A stretch of 64,000 nucleotides of DNA, taken from positions 868,001 to 932,000 of the forward strand of contig NZ_FODC01000003.1 in the NCBI RefSeq assembly GCF_900110275.1, written 5' to 3'. The translations under genes and the position numbers were made by a program. The notes under the pieces were generated by a model that ran no database searches, had not been told where the DNA came from, and saw only the letters and a list, made by a program, of their open reading frames with translations. Shown one piece after another: positions 1-8,703 of the stretch (position 1 is the stretch's first letter; each line of letters starts with the position of its first letter). Origin of the DNA: Duganella sp. CF517 (lineage in GTDB: Bacteria; Pseudomonadota; Gammaproteobacteria; Burkholderiales; Burkholderiaceae_D).

Positions 1-609
1 GTGGCCGATGGTGGCGCCCTTCATCGGACCCTTCATCGCGCCCGGGCCGCAGCCGGTGCAGATGTCCAGGTCGCGCAGGCCCATTTGATAGCCCACTTCC
101 TTCGAGTAGTTGTACTCGGCGCGGTTGATCGAGTGTCCGCCCCAGCACACCACCAGGTTCGGATTCAGCATCGGCTTGAGCACCCCGGCGTTGCGCAGGA
201 TGTGGAACACCGCGTCGGTGATGTCCTCGGTGCGGTTCATGTCGAATTTCTGCGTATCGGTCACCTCGTTGCTGACGAAGACGATATCGCGCAGCACCGC
301 GAACAGGTGTTCGTGGATGCCCTTGATCATTTTGCCGTCGACGAAGGCGATCGCCGGCGCGCCCTTGATATCGAGCTTGATGCCGCGCTCGCGCTGCACG
401 ATGCTGATCGAGAAGGACTCGTAACGCTCCAGCAGCTCCTTGCCGTCGTCGATGGTGCTGCCGCAATTGAGCACGGCCAGTGCGCAATTGCGAAAGACGT
501 TATATAGGCCGCCCTGGCTCGTGTCGAGCAGCTTGTTCACTTCCGCCTTCGAGAGGATTTCCAGCTGTCCTTCGGGCGAAATCAAAGTATCGATAACGTC
601 ATGTTCCAT
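1..609 (-). CDS. ppnN: Nucleotide 5'-monophosphate nucleosidase PpnN (C-terminal part outside window)
   Basis: The N-terminal 203 codons of a LOG-family nucleosidase that hydrolyses purine and pyrimidine nucleoside monophosphates to base and ribose 5-phosphate; the rest lies beyond base 1. The visible protein closely follows E. coli PpnN (YgdH): an N-terminal segment with LFAVLRDI, then VCWGGHSIN and the start of the Rossmann-like LOG domain with ICTGCGPGAM and PMKGATIGH. The start is the ATG whose complement ends at 609, giving MEHDVIDTL. It is divergent from the peptide transporter gene, with 267 bp between them. Identity is firm; completeness cannot be judged. Confidence 0.93.
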   Translation of the reverse strand, partial: MEHDVIDTLISPEGQLEILSKAEVNKLLDTSQGGLYNVFRNCALAVLNCGSTIDDGKELLERYESFSISIVQRERGIKLDIKGAPAIAFVDGKMIKGIHEHLFAVLRDIVFVSNEVTDTQKFDMNRTEDITDAVFHILRNAGVLKPMLNPNLVVCWGGHSINRAEYNYSKEVGYQMGLRDLDICTGCGPGAMKGPMKGATIGH

Positions 610-876
610 GTTGCGTAAATCCTTATTCAGATTCGATGTCACGTAGTAGGCCTGCAATGCCAATATACGACAACTCGGCAATCCGTGGGGGCGGAGATTG
701 TGCGCCGCATATAAACTTCGCCGTTTCCGGATTTATTATCACAAATGTCACAATCTTGCAGCGGCCGCTACAAAAAGTAGGTTGCGCCGCGTTTGTAGAT
801 TAAAATGGCGCCCAATTTGGCCCCCCACGAGGGAGCCGGAGACACTTTTAATCGATCATAAATTAGGAGAAGCCGC

Positions 877-2376
877 ATGAGCGGTGCTACCACCACCAAC
901 ACGGAAGTCGCTATTCCCGAGTTCAAACAGATCATGGGCCACCCCGCCCCGCTCTGGATGTTGTTCATGACCGAATTCTGGGAGCGTTTCGCTTTCTACG
1001 GCATCCGTTGGGCGCTCGTGCTCTACGTCGTCGCACAATTCTATAACGGCGATTCGACCGGCGAATCGGCCGCCAACCTGGTCTACGGCTCCTACCTGGC
1101 GCTGGTCTACGCCGCCGCGCTGTTCGGCGGCTATGTCGCCGACCGCGTGCTGGGGTACCAGCGCTCGATCCTGGTCGGCGCGGCCTTCATGGCCGCCGGC
1201 CTGTTCATGATCGCCTTCCCCGACCAGACGGTGTTCAAGTTCGGCCTGGCCACCATCATCGTCGGCAACGGCATGTTCAAGCCGAACATCTCGACCATGG
1301 TCGGCAAGCTGTACTCCACCGGCGACACCCGCCGCGATTCGGGCTTCACCATTTTCTACATGGGCATCAACGCCGGCGCGATGGTCGCCCCGGTCCTGAC
1401 CGAGTGGCTCGCCACGGCGATCTTCGGCACCAACGGCATGCCCGCTTACAAAGTGGTGTTCATGTCGGCCGGCGTGGGCATGCTGGTTAGCTTGGTGTGG
1501 TTCTTCATCGGCCGCCGCAACCTGCAAGGCATCGGTGCTCCGGATGCGCAAACCAGCGACCCTAAACGCCTGCTGTACGTGATCATCGGCGCGCTGTGCG
1601 TGATCCCGGTGGTCTACATGCTGCTCGCGGCCGGCGCCAAGAGCCTGCAGGCCGTGCTGACGGTGCTGTTCATCCTGTTGGCGGTCATGCTGATGATCGA
1701 GGGGATCAAGAACGGCAAGGTCGCGCGCGACCGCGTCATCGCCATGCTGCTGATCTTCTTCTTCAATATCATGTTCTGGATGTTCTTCGAACAGGCCGGC
1801 AGCTCGTTCACCTTCCTGGCCGAGAAAATCGTCGACCGCGAAATGTTCAACTGGACCTTCCCCGTGGCGTGGTTCCAGACCGTGAACTCGCTGGCGATCA
1901 TCACCTTCGCGCCGCTGATCGCTTTCATCTGGGTGGCGATGCGTAACAAGAACCCGTCGATCCCGCGCAAGTTCGGCCTCGGCCTGCTGTTCAACGGCGC
2001 CGCCTTCGGCCTGCTGATGTACGCGCTGTCGATGCTGGTCGATATCGACAACAAGATCCCGTTCTGGACCCTGTTCATGGTCTACGTGCTGCAATCGATC
2101 GGTGAACTGTGCCTGTCGCCGATCGGCCTGTCGATGGTGACCAAGCTGGCGCCCACGCGCCTGGTCGGCCTGGGCATGGGCGGCTGGTTCCTGTCGACCG
2201 GCATCGGCAACAACCTGTCGGGTATTTTCGCGTCGGCGGTGTCCGGCGAAAGCGGCATGTCGGTGACGTCGGCGCTGTCCGGCTACACCTTCGGCTTCTA
2301 CTCGCTGATGGCCGGCGGCGTGCTGCTGTTCCTGATCGCGCCATTGATTCAAAAGCTGATGCACGGCGTGAAGTAA
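877..2376 (+). CDS. Proton-dependent oligopeptide transporter (POT/PTR2 family)
   Basis: A 499-residue inner-membrane peptide:H+ symporter of the major facilitator superfamily, close to DtpA-type proteins. The family ExxERF motif lies near residues 28-33 (EFWERFAFYG), followed by about 14 hydrophobic segments. The second family signature near residue 410 reads GELCLSPIGLSMV. Length is normal for the family. The start is set by an AGGAG sequence at 865-869. A strong intrinsic terminator follows 38 bp after the stop, so the gene is probably a single transcription unit. Substrates (di- or tripeptides) are inferred from the family. Confidence 0.92.
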   Translation: MSGATTTNTEVAIPEFKQIMGHPAPLWMLFMTEFWERFAFYGIRWALVLYVVAQFYNGDSTGESAANLVYGSYLALVYAAALFGGYVADRVLGYQRSILVGAAFMAAGLFMIAFPDQTVFKFGLATIIVGNGMFKPNISTMVGKLYSTGDTRRDSGFTIFYMGINAGAMVAPVLTEWLATAIFGTNGMPAYKVVFMSAGVGMLVSLVWFFIGRRNLQGIGAPDAQTSDPKRLLYVIIGALCVIPVVYMLLAAGAKSLQAVLTVLFILLAVMLMIEGIKNGKVARDRVIAMLLIFFFNIMFWMFFEQAGSSFTFLAEKIVDREMFNWTFPVAWFQTVNSLAIITFAPLIAFIWVAMRNKNPSIPRKFGLGLLFNGAAFGLLMYALSMLVDIDNKIPFWTLFMVYVLQSIGELCLSPIGLSMVTKLAPTRLVGLGMGGWFLSTGIGNNLSGIFASAVSGESGMSVTSALSGYTFGFYSLMAGGVLLFLIAPLIQKLMHGVK

Positions 2377-2413
2377 GCCGCCTGCCCTGTACCCCGCTCC
2401 CGCCAGGGAGCGC

Positions 2414-2449
2414 AATGCCGCCCAAGTCGCCTTGGGCGGCATTTTTTTT
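2414..2449 (+). terminator. Rho-independent terminator of the POT transporter gene
   Basis: A perfect 13-bp stem (AATGCCGCCCAAG, 2414-2426, pairing with 2431-2443) with a 4-nt loop is followed by a run of eight T ending at 2449. It lies 38 bp after the stop codon at 2376. Confidence 0.93.
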
Positions 2450-2603
2450 GCCCTTCATCGTTTTTACCACGTTATTGCGCCGCGTCATGCTTTCCGCGAA
2501 TAAGGGTGCTACATTCCTTTACCGAGCGCTTGCTTTGTTTTCGATCATGGCGCCGGCGCCTTCCCAGCTTCTCATTTCCTAAAAAATAGCTAACGGAGAC
2601 AAA

Positions 2604-3518
2604 ATGAAGAATCGCTTCTGGCAATACGTATCGATCGCCCTGATCGCCATCACCGCGTTCCCCGCGCCGTCCTGGGCTGCGGGCTATACCCAAACCAAGT
2701 ATCCGATCGTGATGGTGCACGGCTTCCTGGGCTTCGAAAGCATCGGTCCCCTCGAGTACTTTTACGGCATCACCTCGGGGCTGCGCAGCGGCGGCGCCAA
2801 CGTCTACGTGACGACCGTATCGGCGGCCAACAGCACCGAAGCGCGCGGCGAGCAGCTGCTCACCCAGGTCAAGCAAATCCTGGCGGTGACCGGTGCCGCC
2901 AAGGTCAATTTGATCGGCCATAGCCACGGCGGGCCGACCACCCGCTACGTGGCCTCGGTCAGGCCGGACCTGGTGGCCTCGGTCACCAGCGTCGGCGGCG
3001 TGAACAAAGGCTCGAAGGTGGCCGATATCCTGATGGACAATGCTCCCGGCGTCAGCACCGTGGTGCTTGGCGCGGTGGCGAATCTGATGGACATCGTGTC
3101 CGGCAACACCGGCCGGCCGCAGGACGCCAAGGCGGCCATGACGTCGCTCACCACCGCCGGTGCGCTCGCGTTCAACGTCCGCCATCCGGACGGCGTGCCG
3201 TTGTCGGCCTGCGGCGAGGGCGCCTACCAGGCGCGCGGCGTCCACTACTTCTCGTGGAGCGGCGGCAAACAGATCACCAATGTGCTCGACCCGCTCGATG
3301 CCCCGCTGGCGCTGACGGCGCTGGCCTTCGACGGCGAGAAGAATGATGGCCTGGTCGGCAGCTGCTCCAGCCATCTTGGCCGCGTGATCCGCGACGATTA
3401 CGCGATGAACCACCTCGACGAGGTCAATCAGACGGCGGGTCTCGTCAGCCTGTTTGAAACCAATCCGGTGACGGTATACCGCCAGCAGGCCAACCGCCTG
3501 CAGGGCCTGGGCCTGTAG
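2604..3518 (+). CDS. lipA: Secreted triacylglycerol lipase, Burkholderia type (family I.2)
   Basis: A 304-residue exported lipase that hydrolyses triacylglycerols outside the cell. A Sec signal peptide spans about residues 1-25 (hydrophobic run ending ...SWA/AGYTQ). The oxyanion region is VMVHGFLG, and the nucleophile Ser107 sits in GHSHGG. The catalytic Asp is in NDGLVG and the catalytic His in MNHLDEVNQ, 22 residues later, as in the B. cepacia enzyme. The two cysteines (SACGEG and GSCSSH) match the family disulfide. GGAG precedes the ATG. The foldase gene follows after 9 bp, which is the standard lipase-foldase operon; this lipase class needs that foldase for secretion. Confidence 0.95.
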   Translation: MKNRFWQYVSIALIAITAFPAPSWAAGYTQTKYPIVMVHGFLGFESIGPLEYFYGITSGLRSGGANVYVTTVSAANSTEARGEQLLTQVKQILAVTGAAKVNLIGHSHGGPTTRYVASVRPDLVASVTSVGGVNKGSKVADILMDNAPGVSTVVLGAVANLMDIVSGNTGRPQDAKAAMTSLTTAGALAFNVRHPDGVPLSACGEGAYQARGVHYFSWSGGKQITNVLDPLDAPLALTALAFDGEKNDGLVGSCSSHLGRVIRDDYAMNHLDEVNQTAGLVSLFETNPVTVYRQQANRLQGLGL

Positions 3519-3527
3519 GAGCGCGGC

Positions 3528-4463
3528 ATGAACGCGAACGCGAAGAGAGCCGGGCTGGCCGCCTTGCTGCTGGCCGGCTGCGCGCTGTATTTCGGCCGGG
3601 ACGTGGAGGCGCCCAAGCCGGCGCAGCCCCGCCAGGCCGGCGCCGGCCCGGGCGCATTAGCGTTCGTGCCGTCGATGGCAGGCACCCGCCCGGACGGCGA
3701 CCTCAAAACGCTGGCCGGTGAACGGCTGGTGGTCGACGCGGAGCTCGGGCATTTGTTCGACTACTATCTGGCCGGGCTGGGCGAGAAAGGCCTGGACGCG
3801 ATCCGAACCGAGATCGAACGGGAGCTCGATCGGCGCCTCAAGCCCGGACCGGCGCGGCAGGCCAAGCAGCTGCTGTCAAGTTACCTGGCCTATAAACAAG
3901 CGCTGGCGGGCATCGAGTCGAACCTGGCGCCGTCCGGCGACGTGGCGCGGTCGGCGGGTGCGCGGCTGGCGGCGATGCGCGCCTTGCGCTCGGCGTTTTT
4001 CACGCCGGAGCAAAGCGCGGGTCTGTTCGGCGCCACCGATGTGGCGGACGACGATGCCGTGGCGCGGCTGGAGGTGGCGGTCGACAAGACCTTGAGCGAG
4101 GCGCGAAAACAAGCAAAAGTGGCGGAGCTGGACCGGCGCATGCCGCCGGCGTTGCGCGAAGAGCGCGAGGCGCCGGCCAAAATCATTCGCCTGGAGGAAT
4201 CGGTGGCGCGGCTCAGGGCTGGCGGCGCGGGCGACAATGAGGTCTACAGCCTGCGCGCGGCGGCGTTTTCGCCGGAAGCGGCCGCGCGCCTGGCCGACGT
4301 CGACCGCGACGAGGCGGCGTGGAAAGCGCGCATCGGCGCCTATCAAACGCAGCGCGCGGCATTGATGGCGCAACCTGCGCAACAGCGCGACGCCGCGCTA
4401 CAACAACTTCGCGACACGAGCTTCACCCCGGACGAGCAACGCCGCCTGAGCGCCTACGAATAA
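3528..4463 (+). CDS. lifO: Lipase-specific foldase (lipase chaperone Lif)
   Basis: A 311-residue membrane-anchored periplasmic steric chaperone for the lipase encoded immediately upstream. An N-terminal hydrophobic anchor (about residues 6-22) is followed by an Ala/Pro-rich linker, the foldase signature around LFDYYLAGLGEKG (family motif RxxFDYxLSA, here with His-Leu in place of the leading Arg region), and a long helical, charged, Ala/Arg-rich body. The SD (TAGGAG) overlaps the lipase stop codon, so translation is probably coupled. Sequence conservation in the family is low, but the position and the FDY motif make the call firm. Confidence 0.9.
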   Translation: MNANAKRAGLAALLLAGCALYFGRDVEAPKPAQPRQAGAGPGALAFVPSMAGTRPDGDLKTLAGERLVVDAELGHLFDYYLAGLGEKGLDAIRTEIERELDRRLKPGPARQAKQLLSSYLAYKQALAGIESNLAPSGDVARSAGARLAAMRALRSAFFTPEQSAGLFGATDVADDDAVARLEVAVDKTLSEARKQAKVAELDRRMPPALREEREAPAKIIRLEESVARLRAGGAGDNEVYSLRAAAFSPEAAARLADVDRDEAAWKARIGAYQTQRAALMAQPAQQRDAALQQLRDTSFTPDEQRRLSAYE

Positions 4464-4483
4464 TCAATCGTCAACCTAAACCA

Positions 4484-4521
4484 CGTAGAACGGATTAGCG
4501 AAGCCTAATCGGCCCTATGCG
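4484..4521. repeat. REP-like palindromic intergenic element, copy 1
   Basis: An imperfect palindrome centred on GATTAGCGAAGCCTAATC, with flanks CGTAGAA and GGCCCTATGCG. It lies between the convergent ends of the foldase gene (4463) and glpD (4537). A related element with the same arm order lies at 21952-21997. Either could form a hairpin in transcripts from both strands. Confidence 0.6.
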
Positions 4522-4536
4522 ACCACTGTACCAACA

Positions 4537-6072
4537 TCAGGTGCGCCGCATCGGATTGGCGTTCAACCACGCCTGTAACGCGTCGGCGGTGTCCGCCGGC
4601 AGGTGCAACCCGAGTTTCGACCGGCGCCACAAGATATCCTGCGCCGTCCGCGCCCACTCGTAGCGGCGCAGGTATTCGACCTCCGTCGCATACAACCCGG
4701 GCGCGATCTGCTCGCCCATGTCCGCCACCTCGCTGCGGTCGCACAGCAGCGTGTGAATCCGCGTGCCGTACGCGCGCGCGTAGCGCAGCACCAGCAGCGG
4801 CGGCAGCCACGCATAGCGCGCCTGCATGGTGCGCACCCACGCGTCGAACTGCAGCACCGATTTGTTCTGCGGCTCGGCGCCGTACACGTCGCCGCCGGGA
4901 AGGCAGGCATTGTGGGTCCAGCCGCCATGGTGGTTGTCCAGAGATTTGGCGATCAAATCGACGGCCTCCTCGGCCAGCTTGCGGAAGGTGGTGATCTTGC
5001 CGCCGAAAACACTGAGCATCGGCGGACCGTCGCTGTCGACCTCCAGCCGGTAGTCGCGCGTGACGGCCTTGGCGTCGGCGCCGTCCTCGACCAGCGGGCG
5101 CACGCCCGAGTAGGTCCACACCACGTCCGCCGGCACGATCGGCTCGACGAAGTACTGGCTGGCCAACTCGCACAAATAGGCGATTTCGTCCTCGCCGATG
5201 GCGACCTGGTTGGCGTCGCCGTGGTAATCGAGGTCGGTGGTGCCGATCAGGGTGAAGTCGCGCTCATACGGGATGGCGAAGACGATGCGCCCGTCCGGAT
5301 GCTGGAAGATATAGGCGTTGTCATGCTCGAAGATGCGCTTGACGACGATATGGCTGCCCTTGATCAGGCGCAGGGTGCCGCCCCCCTCCTTGGGCAGCGC
5401 CGCGTGCAGCAGGTCGGCGGTCCACGGGCCGGCGGCGTTGACCACGTAGCGGGCGTTGACGCGGATGTTGCCGCAACTGGGCTTGTACAAGGTCGCCTCC
5501 CAGCCGGCGGCCTTGCGCACCAGCGCATTGCAGACCGCCTGGGTCAGGATGGTGGCGCCCTTCTCGCAGGCGTCGATGGCGTTCAGCACCACCAGCCGCG
5601 CATCGTCGACCCAGCCGTCCGAATAGATAAAACCGCGCTGGAACTCGGGTTTGAGCGGCTTGCCGGCCGCGTGGCAGCGCAGGTTGACGCCGGACGACGC
5701 GGGCAGCAGCTCGCGCTTGGCCAGCAGGTCGTAGAGCACCAAGCCGGCGCGGATCAGCAGCGCCGGGCGCTGTCCTTTCGCGTGCGGCATCACGAAACGC
5801 ATCGGCCACATGATGTGCGGAGCGGCGCGCAGCAGCGTTTCGCGCTCGATCAGCGCCTTGCGCACCAGGTTGAATTCGTAGTATTCCAGATAACGCAGGC
5901 CGCCATGGATCAGCTTCGTCGACGCCGACGACGTGTGCGACGCCAGGTCGTCCTTCTCGCACAAGACCACCGATAGCCCCCGTCCCGCCGCGTCGCGCGC
6001 GATGCCGGCGCCATTGATGCCGCCGCCCACTATCAGGACATCGCAATCGAGTGTGTGCTGCGGTTCCGCCAT
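4537..6072 (-). CDS. glpD: Aerobic glycerol-3-phosphate dehydrogenase
   Basis: A 511-residue FAD-dependent enzyme of the inner membrane face that oxidises sn-glycerol 3-phosphate to dihydroxyacetone phosphate and passes electrons to the quinone pool. The FAD-binding dinucleotide fold is at residues about 11-40 (GGGINGAGIARDAAGRG). The family segments SSASTKLIHGGLRYLEYYEF and VVNAAGPW are intact, and the C-terminal cap domain is complete. Next to a lipase it could help use the glycerol released from triacylglycerol, but it is on the opposite strand and that link is inference. Start ATG at 6072. Confidence 0.96.
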   Translation of the reverse strand: MAEPQHTLDCDVLIVGGGINGAGIARDAAGRGLSVVLCEKDDLASHTSSASTKLIHGGLRYLEYYEFNLVRKALIERETLLRAAPHIMWPMRFVMPHAKGQRPALLIRAGLVLYDLLAKRELLPASSGVNLRCHAAGKPLKPEFQRGFIYSDGWVDDARLVVLNAIDACEKGATILTQAVCNALVRKAAGWEATLYKPSCGNIRVNARYVVNAAGPWTADLLHAALPKEGGGTLRLIKGSHIVVKRIFEHDNAYIFQHPDGRIVFAIPYERDFTLIGTTDLDYHGDANQVAIGEDEIAYLCELASQYFVEPIVPADVVWTYSGVRPLVEDGADAKAVTRDYRLEVDSDGPPMLSVFGGKITTFRKLAEEAVDLIAKSLDNHHGGWTHNACLPGGDVYGAEPQNKSVLQFDAWVRTMQARYAWLPPLLVLRYARAYGTRIHTLLCDRSEVADMGEQIAPGLYATEVEYLRRYEWARTAQDILWRRSKLGLHLPADTADALQAWLNANPMRRT

Positions 6073-6218
6073 GTCTTCCCCGGTTGTATAGCCAAATTAA
6101 CTGTAAACCTTCTAAGTTACTCTACGTTACGTGAATTTTGCCATTCCTCATAGTGTGCGGCACCCATTCCAGCCCAAAAAGCCACGTTCCGTTTAAGCGG
6201 GCGCAAATTTTGATGGTC

Positions 6219-6224
6219 TATAAT
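6219..6224 (+). promoter_or_regulatory. Candidate -10 element for the PBP1A gene
   Basis: TATAAT lies 32-37 bp upstream of the TTG start at 6256, in the 183-bp divergent region between glpD and the PBP gene. I find no convincing -35 at 16-18 bp. Confidence 0.35.
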
Positions 6225-6255
6225 CGGGCCAACCGTTACCTCATGAGATCAAGCC

Positions 6256-8613
6256 TTGACCGCTCCCCCTATCGCACTACCCAAGTGGATGACCCGCCGT
6301 AACGCCATCCGAGGTTTCATCGTGGCCGGCGTGGCCGCCCTGATCGCCGGCGGCCTGCTGCTGGCCTATTTGCTGCTGATCGTCGCCCCCAATCTGCCCG
6401 CGCTCGACGCCGTGACGGACTACCGGCCCAAGATTCCGCTGCGCGTCTACACCGCCGATAACGCCCTGATCGGCGAATTCGGCGAGGAACACCGCGACTT
6501 CGTCCCGATCAAAGACATGCCGGAACTGATGAAGAAAGCGGTGCTGGCCATCGAGGACAAGCGTTTTTATGACCATAATGGCATCGACTGGCGCCGCGCG
6601 CTGGGCGCGGCGCGCGCCAATGTGGGCGGCGGGTCGCGCCGCCAGGGCGGCTCCACCATCACCATGCAGGTGGCCCGCAATTTCTTCCTGACCCGCGACA
6701 AATTCTACGGCCGCAAGCTCAATGAAGTCATGCTGGCCCTGAAGATCGAGGCGGCGCTAAGCAAGGACGAGATTCTCGAGCTGTACATGAACCAGATCTA
6801 CCTGGGCCAGCGCTCGTACGGCTTCGGCAGCGCGGCGCAGACATATTTCGGCAAATCGATCAAGGAACTCGACGTCGCCGAAATGGCCATGCTGGCCGGC
6901 CTGCCGCAAAATCCGGCCCGCCACAACCCTGCGGTCAATCCGAAACGCGCCAAACAACGCCAGCGCGTGGTGCTGACGTCGATGCGCGACCTCGGTTACA
7001 TCACCGAGGACCAGTATCAGAAGGCGCTGCACCAGACCCTGCGCGTGAGTACCCGCGGCCAGCAGTTCGAGACCCACGCCGAATACGTGGCCGAACTGGC
7101 GCGCCAGACCGTCTACGCCCAGTTCAAGGAGGATTCGTACACCAAGGGCATCAGCGTCTACACCACCATCCTCAAGGCCGACCAGGACGCGGCCTACGAA
7201 TCGGTGCGCCGCAACGTGCTCAATTACGACCAGCGCCACGGCTATCGCGGCCCGGAAGCCTTTATCACCTTGCCGCCCGGTGAGGAGGAGCGCGACGACG
7301 CCATCGAGGAAGCGCTGCAGAAGCGCCCGAGCAGCGACCGTCTGATTCCTGCCGTGGTGCTGGAAGCGGGTCCGAAGGCGGTCAAGGTGCAGAACCCCGC
7401 CGGCGAGGAGATCACCATCACCGGCGACGGCCTGCGCCTGGCCGCCAACGCCCTCACCGACAAGGCCAAGGACGCCGTGCGCCTGCGTCCCGGCGCGGTC
7501 ATCCGCATCATGCAGGGCAATAAGGAGGCCTGGTCGATCTCGCAAGTGCCGCTGGTGGCGGCGGCCTTCGTCTCCATCGACGCCGTCAGCGGCGGCTACC
7601 ACGCCCTGGTCGGCGGCTTCGATTACAACCTGCAAAAGTTCAACCACGTCACGCAGGCCTGGCGCCAGCCCGGTTCCGCGATCAAGCCTTTCGTCTATTC
7701 GGCCTCGCTGGAAAAAGGCTTTTCGCCTGCGACCTTGCTGAACGACGCGCCGCTGGACCTGACCAGCGCGGAAACCGGCAACGAGCCATGGAGCCCGCGC
7801 AACGACGACGGCAAGTTCGACGGCCCGATCACCATGCGCTATGCGCTGGCCGAGTCCAAGAACGTGGTCTCGGTGCGCATCCTGCGTTCGATCACCGTGC
7901 CTTATGCGCACAACTACCTGGGCAAGTTCGGTTTCGACCTGGCCAAGCATCCGAAGAACCTGACCATGGCGCTGGGCACCGGCTCGGTCACGCCGGCGCA
8001 GATGGCCGGCGCCTACTCGGTGTTCGCCAACGGCGGCTACGCGGTCGAGCCATACCTGATCGCCAAAATCGTCGATGGCGAGGGCAAGATCATCAGCGAG
8101 GCCAAGCCGCGCACCACCCTGCCCGACGAGGCCCGCGTGATCGATCCGCGCAATGCCTTCGTCACCGACAGCATGATGCGCGAAGTGACGCGCACGGGCA
8201 CCGGCGGCGCGGTGGCGCGCCTGGGCCGCCACGACATGGCCGGCAAGACCGGCACCTCCAGCGAAGCGGTCGACGGCTGGTTCGCCGGCTACGGCGGCGG
8301 CATCGTGGCGGTATCGTGGATGGGCTACGACGATTCGAAATCGTTGGGCGGCAAGGAGTTCGGCGCCACCGTGGCGCTGCCGATCTGGATCGATTACATG
8401 AAGGTGGCGATGAAGGGCCGTCCGCCGCAGGACCGCCCGGTCCCTGCCGGCATGACGCAGGTCGGCGGCGAGTGGCTGTACGACGAATTCACCGGCGACG
8501 CCGCGCGCACCTCGCTCGACATCGAGGACACGCCGGCGGGCGCCGAAAACATGGTGCCGATGGCCACGGGAGCGGAAAATATCGCGCCGGTGCCGCCGCC
8601 GCGCGGCCAGTAG
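6256..8613 (+). CDS. mrcA: Penicillin-binding protein 1A (bifunctional transglycosylase/transpeptidase)
   Basis: A 785-residue inner-membrane class A PBP that polymerises and crosslinks peptidoglycan in the periplasm. A single N-terminal membrane anchor lies at residues about 18-42. The GT51 glycosyltransferase motifs are EDKRFYDHNGID and RQGGSTITMQVARN. The transpeptidase has SAIK with Ser474, SKN at about 534-536 and KTGT at 664-667. An OB-like insertion between residues 330 and 430 fits PBP1A. The start shown is a TTG preceded by GAGA; an in-frame ATG at 6289 would remove 11 residues before the anchor and is a real alternative. The C-terminus has a short Pro-rich tail. Confidence 0.93.
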   Translation: MTAPPIALPKWMTRRNAIRGFIVAGVAALIAGGLLLAYLLLIVAPNLPALDAVTDYRPKIPLRVYTADNALIGEFGEEHRDFVPIKDMPELMKKAVLAIEDKRFYDHNGIDWRRALGAARANVGGGSRRQGGSTITMQVARNFFLTRDKFYGRKLNEVMLALKIEAALSKDEILELYMNQIYLGQRSYGFGSAAQTYFGKSIKELDVAEMAMLAGLPQNPARHNPAVNPKRAKQRQRVVLTSMRDLGYITEDQYQKALHQTLRVSTRGQQFETHAEYVAELARQTVYAQFKEDSYTKGISVYTTILKADQDAAYESVRRNVLNYDQRHGYRGPEAFITLPPGEEERDDAIEEALQKRPSSDRLIPAVVLEAGPKAVKVQNPAGEEITITGDGLRLAANALTDKAKDAVRLRPGAVIRIMQGNKEAWSISQVPLVAAAFVSIDAVSGGYHALVGGFDYNLQKFNHVTQAWRQPGSAIKPFVYSASLEKGFSPATLLNDAPLDLTSAETGNEPWSPRNDDGKFDGPITMRYALAESKNVVSVRILRSITVPYAHNYLGKFGFDLAKHPKNLTMALGTGSVTPAQMAGAYSVFANGGYAVEPYLIAKIVDGEGKIISEAKPRTTLPDEARVIDPRNAFVTDSMMREVTRTGTGGAVARLGRHDMAGKTGTSSEAVDGWFAGYGGGIVAVSWMGYDDSKSLGGKEFGATVALPIWIDYMKVAMKGRPPQDRPVPAGMTQVGGEWLYDEFTGDAARTSLDIEDTPAGAENMVPMATGAENIAPVPPPRGQ

Positions 8614-8628
8614 GGTCACCAGCAAGGC

Positions 8629-8688
8629 TGGCCGGTAACGCCGCCAGTAACACGGCCAGTGACGTCGCCAGTAACGTCGCCAGTTAGC
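8629..8688. repeat. Five imperfect 12-bp tandem repeats downstream of the PBP1A gene
   Basis: The core GCCAGTAAC (variants GCCGGTAAC, GCCAGTGAC, GCCAGTTAG) recurs at exact 12-bp spacing, with cores starting at 8631, 8643, 8655, 8667 and 8679. It sits in the 90-bp gap between the convergent PBP1A and TetR genes. The last unit forms the left arm of a hairpin. Confidence 0.75.
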
Positions 8689-8695
8689 TGGCGAC
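8676..8695. terminator. Hairpin between convergent PBP1A and TetR genes
   Basis: A perfect 8-bp stem (GTCGCCAG, loop TTAG, CTGGCGAC) lies 63 bp after the PBP1A stop and 9 bp after the TetR stop on the other strand. It has no T-run on either side, so it may stabilise 3' ends rather than act as a full intrinsic terminator. Confidence 0.45.
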
Positions 8696-8703
8696 AGCGA
8701 CCG

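Noticed and set aside
856..2442. Long antisense reading frames over the transporter and other GC-rich genes (for example 12232-15303, 24288-25796, 44935-47304)
   Set aside because: They are His/Arg/Gly/Ala-rich products of GC-rich codon bias, antisense to well-conserved genes, with no domain and no SD.
4520..4540. CTGTACCAACATCAG as a LexA-like box
   Set aside because: The right half lacks ACAG, and it lies at the 3' end of glpD, not in a promoter.
8629..8688. Short CRISPR-like array
   Set aside because: Units are contiguous 12-mers with no spacers and no cas genes nearby.
8614..8703. Translated tail NTASDVASNVAS over the 12-bp repeats
   Set aside because: The frame is not that of PBP1A, which stops at 8613, and no start or SD supports it.
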